The notes beneath the pieces were generated by a model, which was given only the letters and a program-made list of their open reading frames with translations, ran no database searches and was not told the DNA's origin. Made by a program: the position numbers and the translations under genes. From contig JAFRUR010000092.1 of assembly GCA_017438775.1 (NCBI GenBank), positions 1-64,000 on the forward strand: DNA of 64,000 nucleotides, written 5' to 3'. Positions 50,621 to 58,302 of the stretch are shown in pieces; within the stretch, counting starts at the first letter, position 1, and each line of letters opens with the position of its first letter. The stretch comes from Lachnospiraceae bacterium. Lineage in GTDB: Bacteria > Bacillota > Clostridia > Lachnospirales > Lachnospiraceae.

Positions 50621-53036
50621 GCAGACGGTCTCCTTTCCACACCGGGACGGGAATCGGCACCGGGCTCTCCGGCTCCTCCTCCAGGGAGTAGCGCACCCGG
50701 AAATGCCCGGCCGGGTCCAGACAGGCCCGCACGGCATCGCCGGACAGTTCCTGCCCCTCGCGCACAAAGCGGAAATACTCCGCCTCGAAATCATACAGTT
50801 CCAGCGTCACTTCCGGAAGGCTCCGGTCCCCGCGCTCCGGGAAGAACAGACGCTCCGCCGCGCACTGCGGGTCGACGGCGTATTCGATCACGGCCGACTG
50901 CGACCCCATGAACCAGCCGCCTTCGGTGATGTAGCCCTCGCGCAGCTTGCCGTGCCGGGCCCCTTCCCTCTCCTCAAAGGCGTACTCTCCCGGAAGGAAA
51001 GACACCTCCTGCGCGTAGAGGACCGTGCCGGAGGCGTCGCAGCCCTCGGACGACGCGAAGGGATTTTCCTCGGGCAGCCACCCGAAGATGACCGGGCTCG
51101 TCCCGCCTTTTTCCTGCCACCAGACCAGGAAGTAGGTCAGCAGGCTGTCGCGCGATTCGTCCTCCGGCGTTCCCAGCCGTTCCCGCATCTTCACGTCGGT
51201 CAGCGTGCCGCGCATCGGCACACCGCTCACGCTGATCCCGCGGTCCGCGGCGACCGTGCCCAGAGGCAGGATGCCCCCGCCGCACAGAAGGTAGGCGTCT
51301 TCCAGGCGCCGGCTGCCGGACACCGTGCCGCTGATGCCCGCGTCGTTTCGGGTAAGCGAGACCGTCAGAAGCTCCGTTTCCTCCGCCGTTCTGTCCCTGC
51401 GGAAGAGCCGCGGCTCGTAGGCCCGGCCTCCCTGCACCGAGATCTCGGTCTCGCCGCCGAGGACCTCCACCGAGGCGCGGGAAGTGCTTTTCTCTTCTCC
51501 GTCCACCTCCGTCCAGACCGCGTGCGCCGCGCCGGATCCCTCCAGCTCGACCGCATAGGCGTCCGTATACGGAACGCGCAGGGAAAAGAGACTGCTCTCC
51601 TCCCGCACCGCCCCCCGCTGATACAGCACCGTCGCATAGCGAAGCGAAGGGGCCGTCCGCCGTCCGCCGGTGACCAGAATGGAAACGACGGCAAAAAACA
51701 GCAGGGAAACAAGGACGACCGCGGCCGGAATGTAGGACTCACGCTTCGCCCACGTCAGCAGGAAAAAGACACCCGGTCCGACGATCAGGATATACAGGAT
51801 AAACAGCGGGAAATAGACCAGCGGAGAATAGCCGTCCTCTTCGTCGCCGCCAACGGCCTCCTGTACAAGCCACGCCTGCCGGAAAGCCGCCTGGCGGCCC
51901 TCCGCGACGGTGTTGCCCGCAAAGCTCTCCTGCATCAGACCCGAGAACCACTCTCCTCCCGTGGGAAGGAGCAGCTGGTATTCGTCGCTGTTGTCGTTCA
52001 GAAAGTGAAGGACATCCGCGATGCCTGCGGCGTAGACGATGACGCTTCCGCCCCCGTATCGGCGCTCATGCGCAAGGACCCGTCCCTCCTCCTGCGTCAG
52101 CACGGCGCTGTCGGGGAGAGAGACGAAATACATCTCCGTCTCGCACCCGTGGGTGTAAGCCACGTCCGCCGCGGAAAGCAGGGCAAAGCCGGTCCTCACC
52201 GTCTGCGTCTCCCCGGGGCCCGCCCCGAGGCGCTCCAGGAGCCCCGCCGCACGGCCGCCGTGCGCGCCCGTGCCGAGAAGCAGAAGGCCGCCGCACCGGA
52301 TCCATTCCTCCACGGCATCCTCCCGCGCGGCGCCGAAGTCCTCCATGGCCTCAGCCTCCAGAATCAGCACGTCCAGGCCGTCGATGGCCGTCTCTCCGGC
52401 AGAGAAGACGTCCCGCGTCAGGAAATGCACCGCCAGAGGCGCGGCGTATTCCCCGTAGCCCTGCTCTTCCAGGTCGGAAAAAGGCGAGGGATCGGAAGCC
52501 AGTATACCCACATGGATCTTCCTGTCCGCGGTCAGGATCTCTTCCATCGGAATACCGCACCTTCCCCAGAGATTCCCGCGCGCATCGCGCACCTCGACGT
52601 GCATCGTCCGAAACAGGAGTTCCGGGCAGACGGCGGCGGTCCAGACGTTCTCTCCCTCCCGCACCTCGACCCCGGTCCGCGTCACGTATTCCTTCCCGTC
52701 GTAGGCGGTGCCCACGACGTCCAGATACGCCGTTCCCGACGCGTCTCCGCGCGCCGTCACGGTGATCAGCGACGTGTGCTCCAGACGAAGAAGACCCGGA
52801 ACGGCGGGTTCGGCCATGAGGGTGAGCAGGGTGCCGTACGCCTCCGCGGACGTCTCTGCGTCTGCCGCGCGTGCGGCCCGGTCCGGGGCTGCGATTTCCT
52901 GCCCTGCCGCACCGGCCGCTTTCGCGGGCGCAGGCGCAGCAGACAAAATCAGGGCGAGGCAGAGGAGCATGCCAAGCAGGCGCCGCATCCGCCGCGCCCG
53001 TTCTCCACGTCTTCTGTTTTTCTCCGGCTGCCTCAT
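50607..53036 (-). CDS. Large membrane-anchored extracytoplasmic protein of an ABC operon
   Basis: An 809-aa protein with a signal peptide (RRLLGMLLCLALILSAAPAPAKA, residues about 18-41), an outside region that includes a GATase-like stretch (LDVLILEAEAMEDF ... WIRCGGLLLLGTG, about 219-255), two membrane segments (about 405-455, FPLFILYILIVGPGVFFLL and AAVVLVSLLFFAVVSILV), and a large C-terminal beta-rich region. I cannot name the family with certainty; similar proteins accompany ABC-2 transporters in Firmicutes. The ATG overlaps the kinase stop in ATGA. It may work with the transporter encoded downstream under control of the kinase and regulator upstream. Confidence 0.78.
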   Translation of the reverse strand: MRQPEKNRRRGERARRMRRLLGMLLCLALILSAAPAPAKAAGAAGQEIAAPDRAARAADAETSAEAYGTLLTLMAEPAVPGLLRLEHTSLITVTARGDASGTAYLDVVGTAYDGKEYVTRTGVEVREGENVWTAAVCPELLFRTMHVEVRDARGNLWGRCGIPMEEILTADRKIHVGILASDPSPFSDLEEQGYGEYAAPLAVHFLTRDVFSAGETAIDGLDVLILEAEAMEDFGAAREDAVEEWIRCGGLLLLGTGAHGGRAAGLLERLGAGPGETQTVRTGFALLSAADVAYTHGCETEMYFVSLPDSAVLTQEEGRVLAHERRYGGGSVIVYAAGIADVLHFLNDNSDEYQLLLPTGGEWFSGLMQESFAGNTVAEGRQAAFRQAWLVQEAVGGDEEDGYSPLVYFPLFILYILIVGPGVFFLLTWAKRESYIPAAVVLVSLLFFAVVSILVTGGRRTAPSLRYATVLYQRGAVREESSLFSLRVPYTDAYAVELEGSGAAHAVWTEVDGEEKSTSRASVEVLGGETEISVQGGRAYEPRLFRRDRTAEETELLTVSLTRNDAGISGTVSGSRRLEDAYLLCGGGILPLGTVAADRGISVSGVPMRGTLTDVKMRERLGTPEDESRDSLLTYFLVWWQEKGGTSPVIFGWLPEENPFASSEGCDASGTVLYAQEVSFLPGEYAFEEREGARHGKLREGYITEGGWFMGSQSAVIEYAVDPQCAAERLFFPERGDRSLPEVTLELYDFEAEYFRFVREGQELSGDAVRACLDPAGHFRVRYSLEEEPESPVPIPVPVWKGDRLHAED

Positions 53037-54172
53037 GCGTCGCTCCGAACAAAGGCCGCTGCCCCGGCACGATACTTCAGGGGCAGGTCCACAAAGAAAA
53101 CCGTACCTTCCAGACCGCTCGTGACGCCGACACTGCCGCCGTGCATCTCCGCGATGCTCTTCACGATGGCGAGCCCCAGGCCGTTCCCCTCGATCTGCTG
53201 CCCGCGGGATTCCTCCACGCGGTAAAGTTTGTCAAACACATAGGGGAGCTTCTCTTTCGGGATCACGCGGCCGTAGTTCTTGACCTCCACGTGGGCGAAG
53301 CTGCCGCGGCGCGAGGCGAAGACCTCCACGCGCTTGCCGCTCGCGCCGTACTTGATGGCGTTGCCCACCAGGTTGTCGAAAAGGCGCGCCAGAAGATTCC
53401 CGTCTGCCGTCAGCAGAAGCTGCGGCTCCTCCGCGGAGAGTTCGTAGGTCATACCGTGGTCCTCGAAGGCCGGATAGAACTCGTCCAGGAGCTGCTGCAG
53501 GAGGCTGATCAGATCCAGTTCCTGCGGATCCATCTTGATCTTCTCCACCGACAGCTTGGTGAAATCGAAGAGGTTCTCGATCAGGGTCTCCAGCCGCTGC
53601 GTCTTGTTCCGCGTGATGGTCAGGTACCGGCGGCGGTCCTCCTCGGAGATGTTCTCGCTCTCCAGCAGGCGCAGGTAGCCGCTGATGGACGTCAGCGGCG
53701 TGCGCAGGTCGTGTGCCACATTGGTGATGAGTTCGCTCTTCTGCTCCTCGGATTCCCGCTCCCGCTCGATCAGGTCCTTCATGCTGACGGCCAGGGTGTT
53801 GAGGTCCTCCGCCATGACGGAGATCTCGTTGTCGCCCTCCACGGGCACGGAGACGGTCAGGTCCCCGGAGGCGAGGCGCTCCATCCCGCGCGAAACGTCC
53901 AGGATATACGCGATGGTCTTTCTCTCCAGCAGAAAGAAGGAGACCGTGAACACGAGCAGTCCCAGGAAGACAAAAAACAGCATCCAAAGATACGGAGCCG
54001 CCCCGTAGCCGATCAATATTCCGCGGTGCCCCCGCTCCACATAGTGGTCGCTGATGCGTATGAGGTTGAACAGCAGAAAAAACTCCGCGAGGGCTGCCAG
54101 CAGAGCGCTCAGAGCAATGCTCATCACGATCTGACGGGACAGCCCCCTCACTCTCGTCTGATCACTTTTCAA
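53033..54172 (-). CDS. HAMP-domain sensor histidine kinase
   Basis: A 379-aa VanS-like kinase: two membrane segments (about 17-38 and 61-83) around a short outside loop, HAMP (GMERLASGDLTVSV), phosphoacceptor box TNVAHDLRTPLTSISGY, N-box (DNLVGNAIKYG) and G-box (GNGLGLAIVKS). The usual DxGxG motif is replaced by NYGRVI. It overlaps the regulator gene by 11 bases and the next gene by 4, so it is in one operon with the membrane protein and ABC genes, which are its likely output or sensing partners. Confidence 0.93.
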   Translation of the reverse strand: MKSDQTRVRGLSRQIVMSIALSALLAALAEFFLLFNLIRISDHYVERGHRGILIGYGAAPYLWMLFFVFLGLLVFTVSFFLLERKTIAYILDVSRGMERLASGDLTVSVPVEGDNEISVMAEDLNTLAVSMKDLIERERESEEQKSELITNVAHDLRTPLTSISGYLRLLESENISEEDRRRYLTITRNKTQRLETLIENLFDFTKLSVEKIKMDPQELDLISLLQQLLDEFYPAFEDHGMTYELSAEEPQLLLTADGNLLARLFDNLVGNAIKYGASGKRVEVFASRRGSFAHVEVKNYGRVIPKEKLPYVFDKLYRVEESRGQQIEGNGLGLAIVKSIAEMHGGSVGVTSGLEGTVFFVDLPLKYRAGAAAFVRSDA

Positions 54173-54863
54173 TTTTGTATCCGACTCCCCAAACCGTGGT
54201 GATGATCTTGTCCGCGCGGCGGTCGTCGCCCAGCTTGCTGCGCAGCCGGCGGATGTGCACCATCACCGTATTGTTGGCCTCGTAGGCCTCTTCCTTCCAG
54301 ACCTGCTCAAAGATCTCGTTCGTGGAAAAGACGCGGCCCGGAGACGCCGCCAGAAGATACAGGATATCGAATTCGATGGGCGTGAGCCGCAGTTCCTCCC
54401 CGTCCACGGTGACCTTGTGGTCCGGCCGGCTGATAACCAGGTCGCGCACCGTGAGAACGCCCTCCTTCGCGGCCGGCGCCGGAGCCCCGGAGAGCTCGCG
54501 GAAGCGGCGCAGTTGGGCCTTGACCCGCGCGGACAGTTCCAGCGGGTTGAACGGTTTGGTCATGTAGTCGTCCGCGCCGACGGAAAGACCCATGATCTTG
54601 TCCAGATCTCCGCTTTTCGCGGTCAGGAAAATGATCGGGATGTTGCGGGATTCCCGGATCTTCCTGCACATGTCGATGCCGCTCATGTCGGGCATCATCA
54701 CGTCCAGGACGGCCAGGTCCACGTGTTCCTTTTCCAGGACGGAAAGGCCCTGGGCGGCGTTGTAGGCCTTGAAGACGCGGAAGCCGTCTCCGGTCAGATA
54801 GATCTCCACAAGATCCGCGATCTCTTTTTCGTCGTCCACCACCAGGATGTTTGCGCTTGCCAT
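54162..54863 (-). CDS. OmpR/VanR-type response regulator
   Basis: A 233-aa regulator: receiver domain (LVVDDEKE, phospho-Asp in LAVLDVMMPD, Lys in MTKPFNPLE) and winged-helix domain (TPIEFDILYLLAASPGRVF ... TTVWGVGYKIEK). GGGAGGAACA precedes the ATG at 54863. First gene of the regulator-kinase-membrane protein-ABC operon, a layout seen in peptide-sensing and detoxification systems, although no BceAB-type permease is present. Confidence 0.94.
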   Translation of the reverse strand: MASANILVVDDEKEIADLVEIYLTGDGFRVFKAYNAAQGLSVLEKEHVDLAVLDVMMPDMSGIDMCRKIRESRNIPIIFLTAKSGDLDKIMGLSVGADDYMTKPFNPLELSARVKAQLRRFRELSGAPAPAAKEGVLTVRDLVISRPDHKVTVDGEELRLTPIEFDILYLLAASPGRVFSTNEIFEQVWKEEAYEANNTVMVHIRRLRSKLGDDRRADKIITTVWGVGYKIEK

Positions 54864-54947
54864 TGTTCCTCCCGCCGCGCCCGCAGCCCGGGCCTGAGTG
54901 AAGTCTGCCGCGGCGCATCCCCTTCGCGCCGCACTCACTTATAGTAT

Positions 54948-54976
54948 ACTATATTCCTCCGCATATGAATTTACAA
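54948..54976 (-). promoter_or_regulatory. Promoter of the regulator-kinase-ABC operon
   Basis: TTGTAA (54976-54971), 17-base spacer, TATAGT (54953-54948). The -35 overlaps the 3' end of the AraC-family gene. Confidence 0.65.
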
Positions 54977-55816
54977 GTTTCTTAAGGAAGATGCGGAGGC
55001 CATCTGCGGACTCACCCCGTAATTGCTCCGGAAGGCGCGGTAAAAGTTTGCGTAGTCCCGGAAGCCGCAGGCGCGGCAGGCCTCTCCGGCGCTGCTGCCC
55101 TCGGCCAGCATCTGCCGGGCGTGCTGCAGGCGCTTTAAGAGGATGTAGCGGTAGACACCCACACCCGTGGCGAGGCTGAAGCGATGCTCGAGATGATACT
55201 TGTTCACGAAGAACCGGTCCGCCAGCTTCTCGAGGTTCAGGTCCTCGCGGTAGTGCCCGGCGATGTATTCGAGCGCCTGATCGATCAGGGGGTCTGTCTC
55301 CTGCGAGGCCGCGCTGCGCCGGCTCCCCGCGCACAGGCGCAGGAGCTCCGCCATCAGCTGGAAAAAAAGGCCCCTGGCATAAAGCGGGCCGCCCGGACGG
55401 CCGGAATCCGCCTCGCGGGCCAGCTGCAGCATGAGGGGGCCCACCTCCGTTCCCCCGCTGTGGAAGAGGTTCCTGCCGGTGCCGAAGCACGTCTCCGCCA
55501 CGCTTTCCTCCCCGGGCAGTTCGTTCAGATAGTCCGCACCGATCCAGAGAACGACGCGCTCGCAGGCCTTCTCCGGCGAGGCGGCGGGGCGGTGAAGCTC
55601 CATCGGGCTGATGAGGAGGACGTCTTCCGGGCGCAGGGAATACGTCCTCCCCTCCACCAGATAATCCACGCGGCCGTCCAGAAAATAGTAGACCTCGTAG
55701 AAATCGTGGTGGTGGAGCGGAACGTCGTGCAGGTGCTGGTCGCGGTAATGAAAGATCTCGAAGTCCGGCCGCCCCATCACCTGCCGCGGATCAAAACTGC
55801 GCACGGTTTTTGCCAT
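54971..55816 (-). CDS. AraC-family transcription regulator
   Basis: A 281-aa regulator. The N-terminal cupin-like sensor domain (HDVPLHHHDFYEVYYFLDG ... RPEDVLLISPMELHRP) resembles those that bind sugars or sugar acids. The C-terminal two helix-turn-helix motifs (LNLEKLADRFFVNKYHLEHRF and GEACRACGFRDYANFYRAFRSNYGVSP) bind DNA. GAGGTGAGCAT precedes the ATG. It is divergent from the damaged SDR gene, its probable target. Confidence 0.93.
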   Translation of the reverse strand: MAKTVRSFDPRQVMGRPDFEIFHYRDQHLHDVPLHHHDFYEVYYFLDGRVDYLVEGRTYSLRPEDVLLISPMELHRPAASPEKACERVVLWIGADYLNELPGEESVAETCFGTGRNLFHSGGTEVGPLMLQLAREADSGRPGGPLYARGLFFQLMAELLRLCAGSRRSAASQETDPLIDQALEYIAGHYREDLNLEKLADRFFVNKYHLEHRFSLATGVGVYRYILLKRLQHARQMLAEGSSAGEACRACGFRDYANFYRAFRSNYGVSPQMASASSLRNL

Positions 55817-55833
55817 ATGCTCACCTCATCCGC

Positions 55834-55862
55834 AGAATAGCGCAAGAATCACAATGCGTCAA
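55834..55862 (-). promoter_or_regulatory. Promoter of the AraC-family gene
   Basis: TTGACG (55862-55857), 17-base spacer, TATTCT (55839-55834). The predicted start lies about 10 bases before the ATG, so the leader is very short. Confidence 0.6.
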
Positions 55863-55955
55863 GCAAAGATAGCAATTTCTATTGTATTCATTGGGGCTTA
55901 CGATAGAAACGTCCCGAGGCGGGACCACGGATCACATATTACAGGAGGAACTGTT

Positions 55956-56809
55956 ATGAAGTCCAATGTGCTCAATACCGATCTGACCGGAAAAGTCGCG
56001 GTCGTCACCGGCGCCGGCGGCGTGCTCTGCTCCGCCTTTTCCAAAGACCTGGCCCGCGCGGGCGCGAAGGTCGCCCTGCTCGACCTCAACGAGGCCGCCG
56101 CGCAGAAGTACGCGGACGAGATCGTCGCCGAGGGCGGCTTCGCGAAAGCCTATGCCTGCAACGTCCTCGACAAGGACATCTGCTATGACGTTGCCGACAA
56201 GGTGATGGCGGACCTCGGTCCCTGCGACATCCTCTTGAACGGCGCCGGCGGCAACAACCCCCGCGCGACCACGGATAAAGAATACTATGAGGACGGCGAT
56301 ATCGACGCCGACGTCAAGAGCTTTTTTGATCTGGACAAGAGCGGCGTGGAGTTCGTGTTCAACCTGAACTTCATCGGCACCCTGATCCCCACCCAGGCGT
56401 TCGCCCGCCAGATGGTCGGCCGCGAGGGCTGCAACATCCTGAACATCAGCTCCATGAACGCCTACACGCCCCTGACCAAGATCCCGGCTTACTCCGGCGC
56501 GAAGGCCGCCATCACCAACTTCACCCAGTGGCTGGCCGTGCACTTCTCCCACCAGGGAATCCGCGTGAACGCCATCGCCCCGGATTCTTCTCCACCCAGC
56601 AGAACGCCGCCCTGCTCTTCAACCCGGACGGCACCCCCACGGAGCGCACGAAGAAGATCCTGGCTGCGACGCCGATGGGACGCTTCGGCAACAGCGAGAC
56701 GGAGCTCTCCGGCGCGGTGCTCTTCCTTCTCAACAACGAGGCGGCCGGCTTCATCACCGGCGTGACCATCCCGATCGACGGCGGCTTCTCCTCCTACAGC
56801 GGGGTGTAA
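55956..56809 (+). pseudogene. SDR oxidoreductase (fructuronate/mannonate type) with a one-base frameshift
   Basis: A short-chain dehydrogenase of about 284 residues if one base is restored. The first frame gives the cofactor loop TGAGGVLCSAF, NGAGGNNPR and the YSGAKAA active site, then runs out of family after IRVNAIAP at about 56580. The next frame resumes at once with GFFSTQQNAALLFNPDG and ends GFITGVTIPIDGGFSSYSGV. The junction reads GCCCCGGATTC, where one more G would restore the frame. The divergent AraC regulator and the sequence suggest a sugar-acid (fructuronate/mannonate) reductase. The rest is clean, so the change is recent, programmed, or an assembly error in a C/G run. ACAGGAGGAACTGTT precedes the ATG. 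Confidence 0.85.
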
Positions 56810-56973
56810 GAAGCGGGACGCGCAGGGACAGGCCGCTTTCCGCAGCTTCTCTGAAAGCCGCGCGGGTCTGACCTGCCCTCAGAAGTTCTCCCTAAGCTGC
56901 GCCCGACCGCCTTCCGGCCCGGCGCGGAGAAGACCTATACGGGGCAGCCCCGGTTTCCGTCATCCATGACACA

Positions 56974-57010
56974 CAAAAACAGGCACCGGCCTTTCGGCCG
57001 ATGCCTGTTT
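56974..57010 (-). terminator. Terminator of the foldase-like lipoprotein gene
   Basis: Arms ACAGGCACCGGCC/GGCCGATGCCTGT with a TTTC loop and one mismatch (56979-57008), followed on the minus strand by TTTTTGTG. Nothing else is recognised in 56810-57029. Confidence 0.8.
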
Positions 57011-57029
57011 GATTCTCAGAAACTGCGAT

Positions 57030-58187
57030 TTAGTTAGCTGCGGTGGACGCGGGCGCCTCGGTCGTGGCCGGGGCCTCCGTGCTGGCAGGAGCCTCCGTGC
57101 TGGCGGGAGCCTCCGTGCTGGCCGGGGCCGTCGTCTCCGGCTGCGTCGGGGCGACGTAGATCGGGGTATCCGCGAAGGTGATCAGGGACCAGACGCCCTC
57201 CTGCACGGTAAACTTGGGCATGGTCTTCTGCCACTCGGTGACGACCTGCTTGAACAGATCCGCGCGGCGGGTCTCCAGGATGGACTCCTTCTTGGTCTCG
57301 TTGGACTTCTCGTCGTTGTCCGACGTGCAGTGCACGGCATAGAAGGTGGAGCCGTCCACTTCGACGACCTTATTCTCGCCCTCGGCCATGGTGCGGGCCT
57401 CTCCGGCCAGACCGGTCAGGGTGGCGTCGCTCCGGGTGTAGCTGCCCGTTCCGACGGTCTTCTCCATTTCCTTGGCGATATCTTCGATCTTCTCTCCGCT
57501 GTTCAGGCGCTCCACGGCCTTCTGGGCGCGCTCCTTGGGCGTTTCTTTGGGAGTCTCTTCCTTGTCCGCTTCGGTGGATTCGGGCTGGGACTCGTTCGGA
57601 TCGTCCGCAAAAGCAAGATACTGCACGGCCACCTGGCGGTACTCATCCTCGGGCACGTTGGTGTCGATATCGGCGACCACCGCCTCGTACACCTTGTTGG
57701 CCAGGGCGTTGCGCTCGAAGATGGGGGTGAGCTGCTCCTCCGTCATGGGGACGACCTTCAGGAGCGTTTCCGAACTGGTCTCGAAAAAGTCCTTGACGCT
57801 CTTCTGGACCTTCTCCTTGTCCGCGTCGGTCAGGGAGACGCCCTTCTCCTCCGCGTGGGAGTTGAGAAGGTAGGTCTGAAGGATAGCCGCCATCACGTCT
57901 TCCTTCGTGGACTTCTCCAGCGTCGTATCCTGGGCGATCTCCATGGTCCAGAATTCATCTCCGAAGAAGGCCTTGTAGATGGCCTCGCTGTAGTACTGCT
58001 GCAGACGCGCGAAGAGGTTGGCCTCGTGCAGATAGATCTTCTGATCTCCGAAGGATGCGACCTCGGTCTTCGCGTAATCTTCCGGCTTGACCTTGGACGG
58101 CACGCGGTTTCCGCAGCCGGCGAGCATCCCTATGACAAGGACCAGCGCCAGAATGAGCGCCAGGCCCCGTTTGCCTGTGGCTTTCAT
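57030..58187 (-). CDS. PrsA/SurA-like lipoprotein (putative foldase)
   Basis: A 385-aa lipoprotein with signal peptide and lipobox LAGC (ALILALVLVIGMLAGC, lipidated Cys about residue 25). A SurA/PrsA-like helical N-domain (YAKTEVASFGDQKIYLHEAN ...) precedes a region resembling a PPIC rotamase (ERAQKAVERLNSGEKIEDIAKEM, GSYTRSD), interrupted by an acidic insert (about 195-215). The last 40 residues are Ala/Pro/Ser/Thr/Glu repeats (APASTE units), a likely flexible linker. It probably assists folding of secreted proteins at the outer face of the membrane. AGGAGGATACTC precedes the ATG at 58187. Confidence 0.82.
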   Translation of the reverse strand: MKATGKRGLALILALVLVIGMLAGCGNRVPSKVKPEDYAKTEVASFGDQKIYLHEANLFARLQQYYSEAIYKAFFGDEFWTMEIAQDTTLEKSTKEDVMAAILQTYLLNSHAEEKGVSLTDADKEKVQKSVKDFFETSSETLLKVVPMTEEQLTPIFERNALANKVYEAVVADIDTNVPEDEYRQVAVQYLAFADDPNESQPESTEADKEETPKETPKERAQKAVERLNSGEKIEDIAKEMEKTVGTGSYTRSDATLTGLAGEARTMAEGENKVVEVDGSTFYAVHCTSDNDEKSNETKKESILETRRADLFKQVVTEWQKTMPKFTVQEGVWSLITFADTPIYVAPTQPETTAPASTEAPASTEAPASTEAPATTEAPASTAAN

Positions 58188-58223
58188 GAGTATCCTCCTA
58201 ACATGAAAAAAGTCCTTCGACGC

Positions 58224-58252
58224 ATTATACCGCGTTATTTGAAAATGCGCAA
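58224..58252 (-). promoter_or_regulatory. Promoter of the foldase-like gene
   Basis: TTGCGC (58252-58247), 17-base spacer, TATAAT (58229-58224) preceded by GG; the same -35 as the promoters at 31665 and 36258. Confidence 0.75.
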
Positions 58253-58302
58253 CTGTTTTTACGTAAACCGGGAGAAGCCGGTCGTTCAAAAACGGCGCAG
58301 AA

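Noticed and set aside
53033-54863. Vancomycin resistance regulatory genes (vanRS)
   Set aside because: The kinase and regulator are only VanRS-like in architecture; no vanH, ligase or vanX genes are near any of the three systems in the window.
57050-57135. Short tandem DNA repeats that could suggest a CRISPR array
   Set aside because: They are codons of the Ala/Pro/Ser/Thr/Glu tail of the lipoprotein, with no unique spacers between them.
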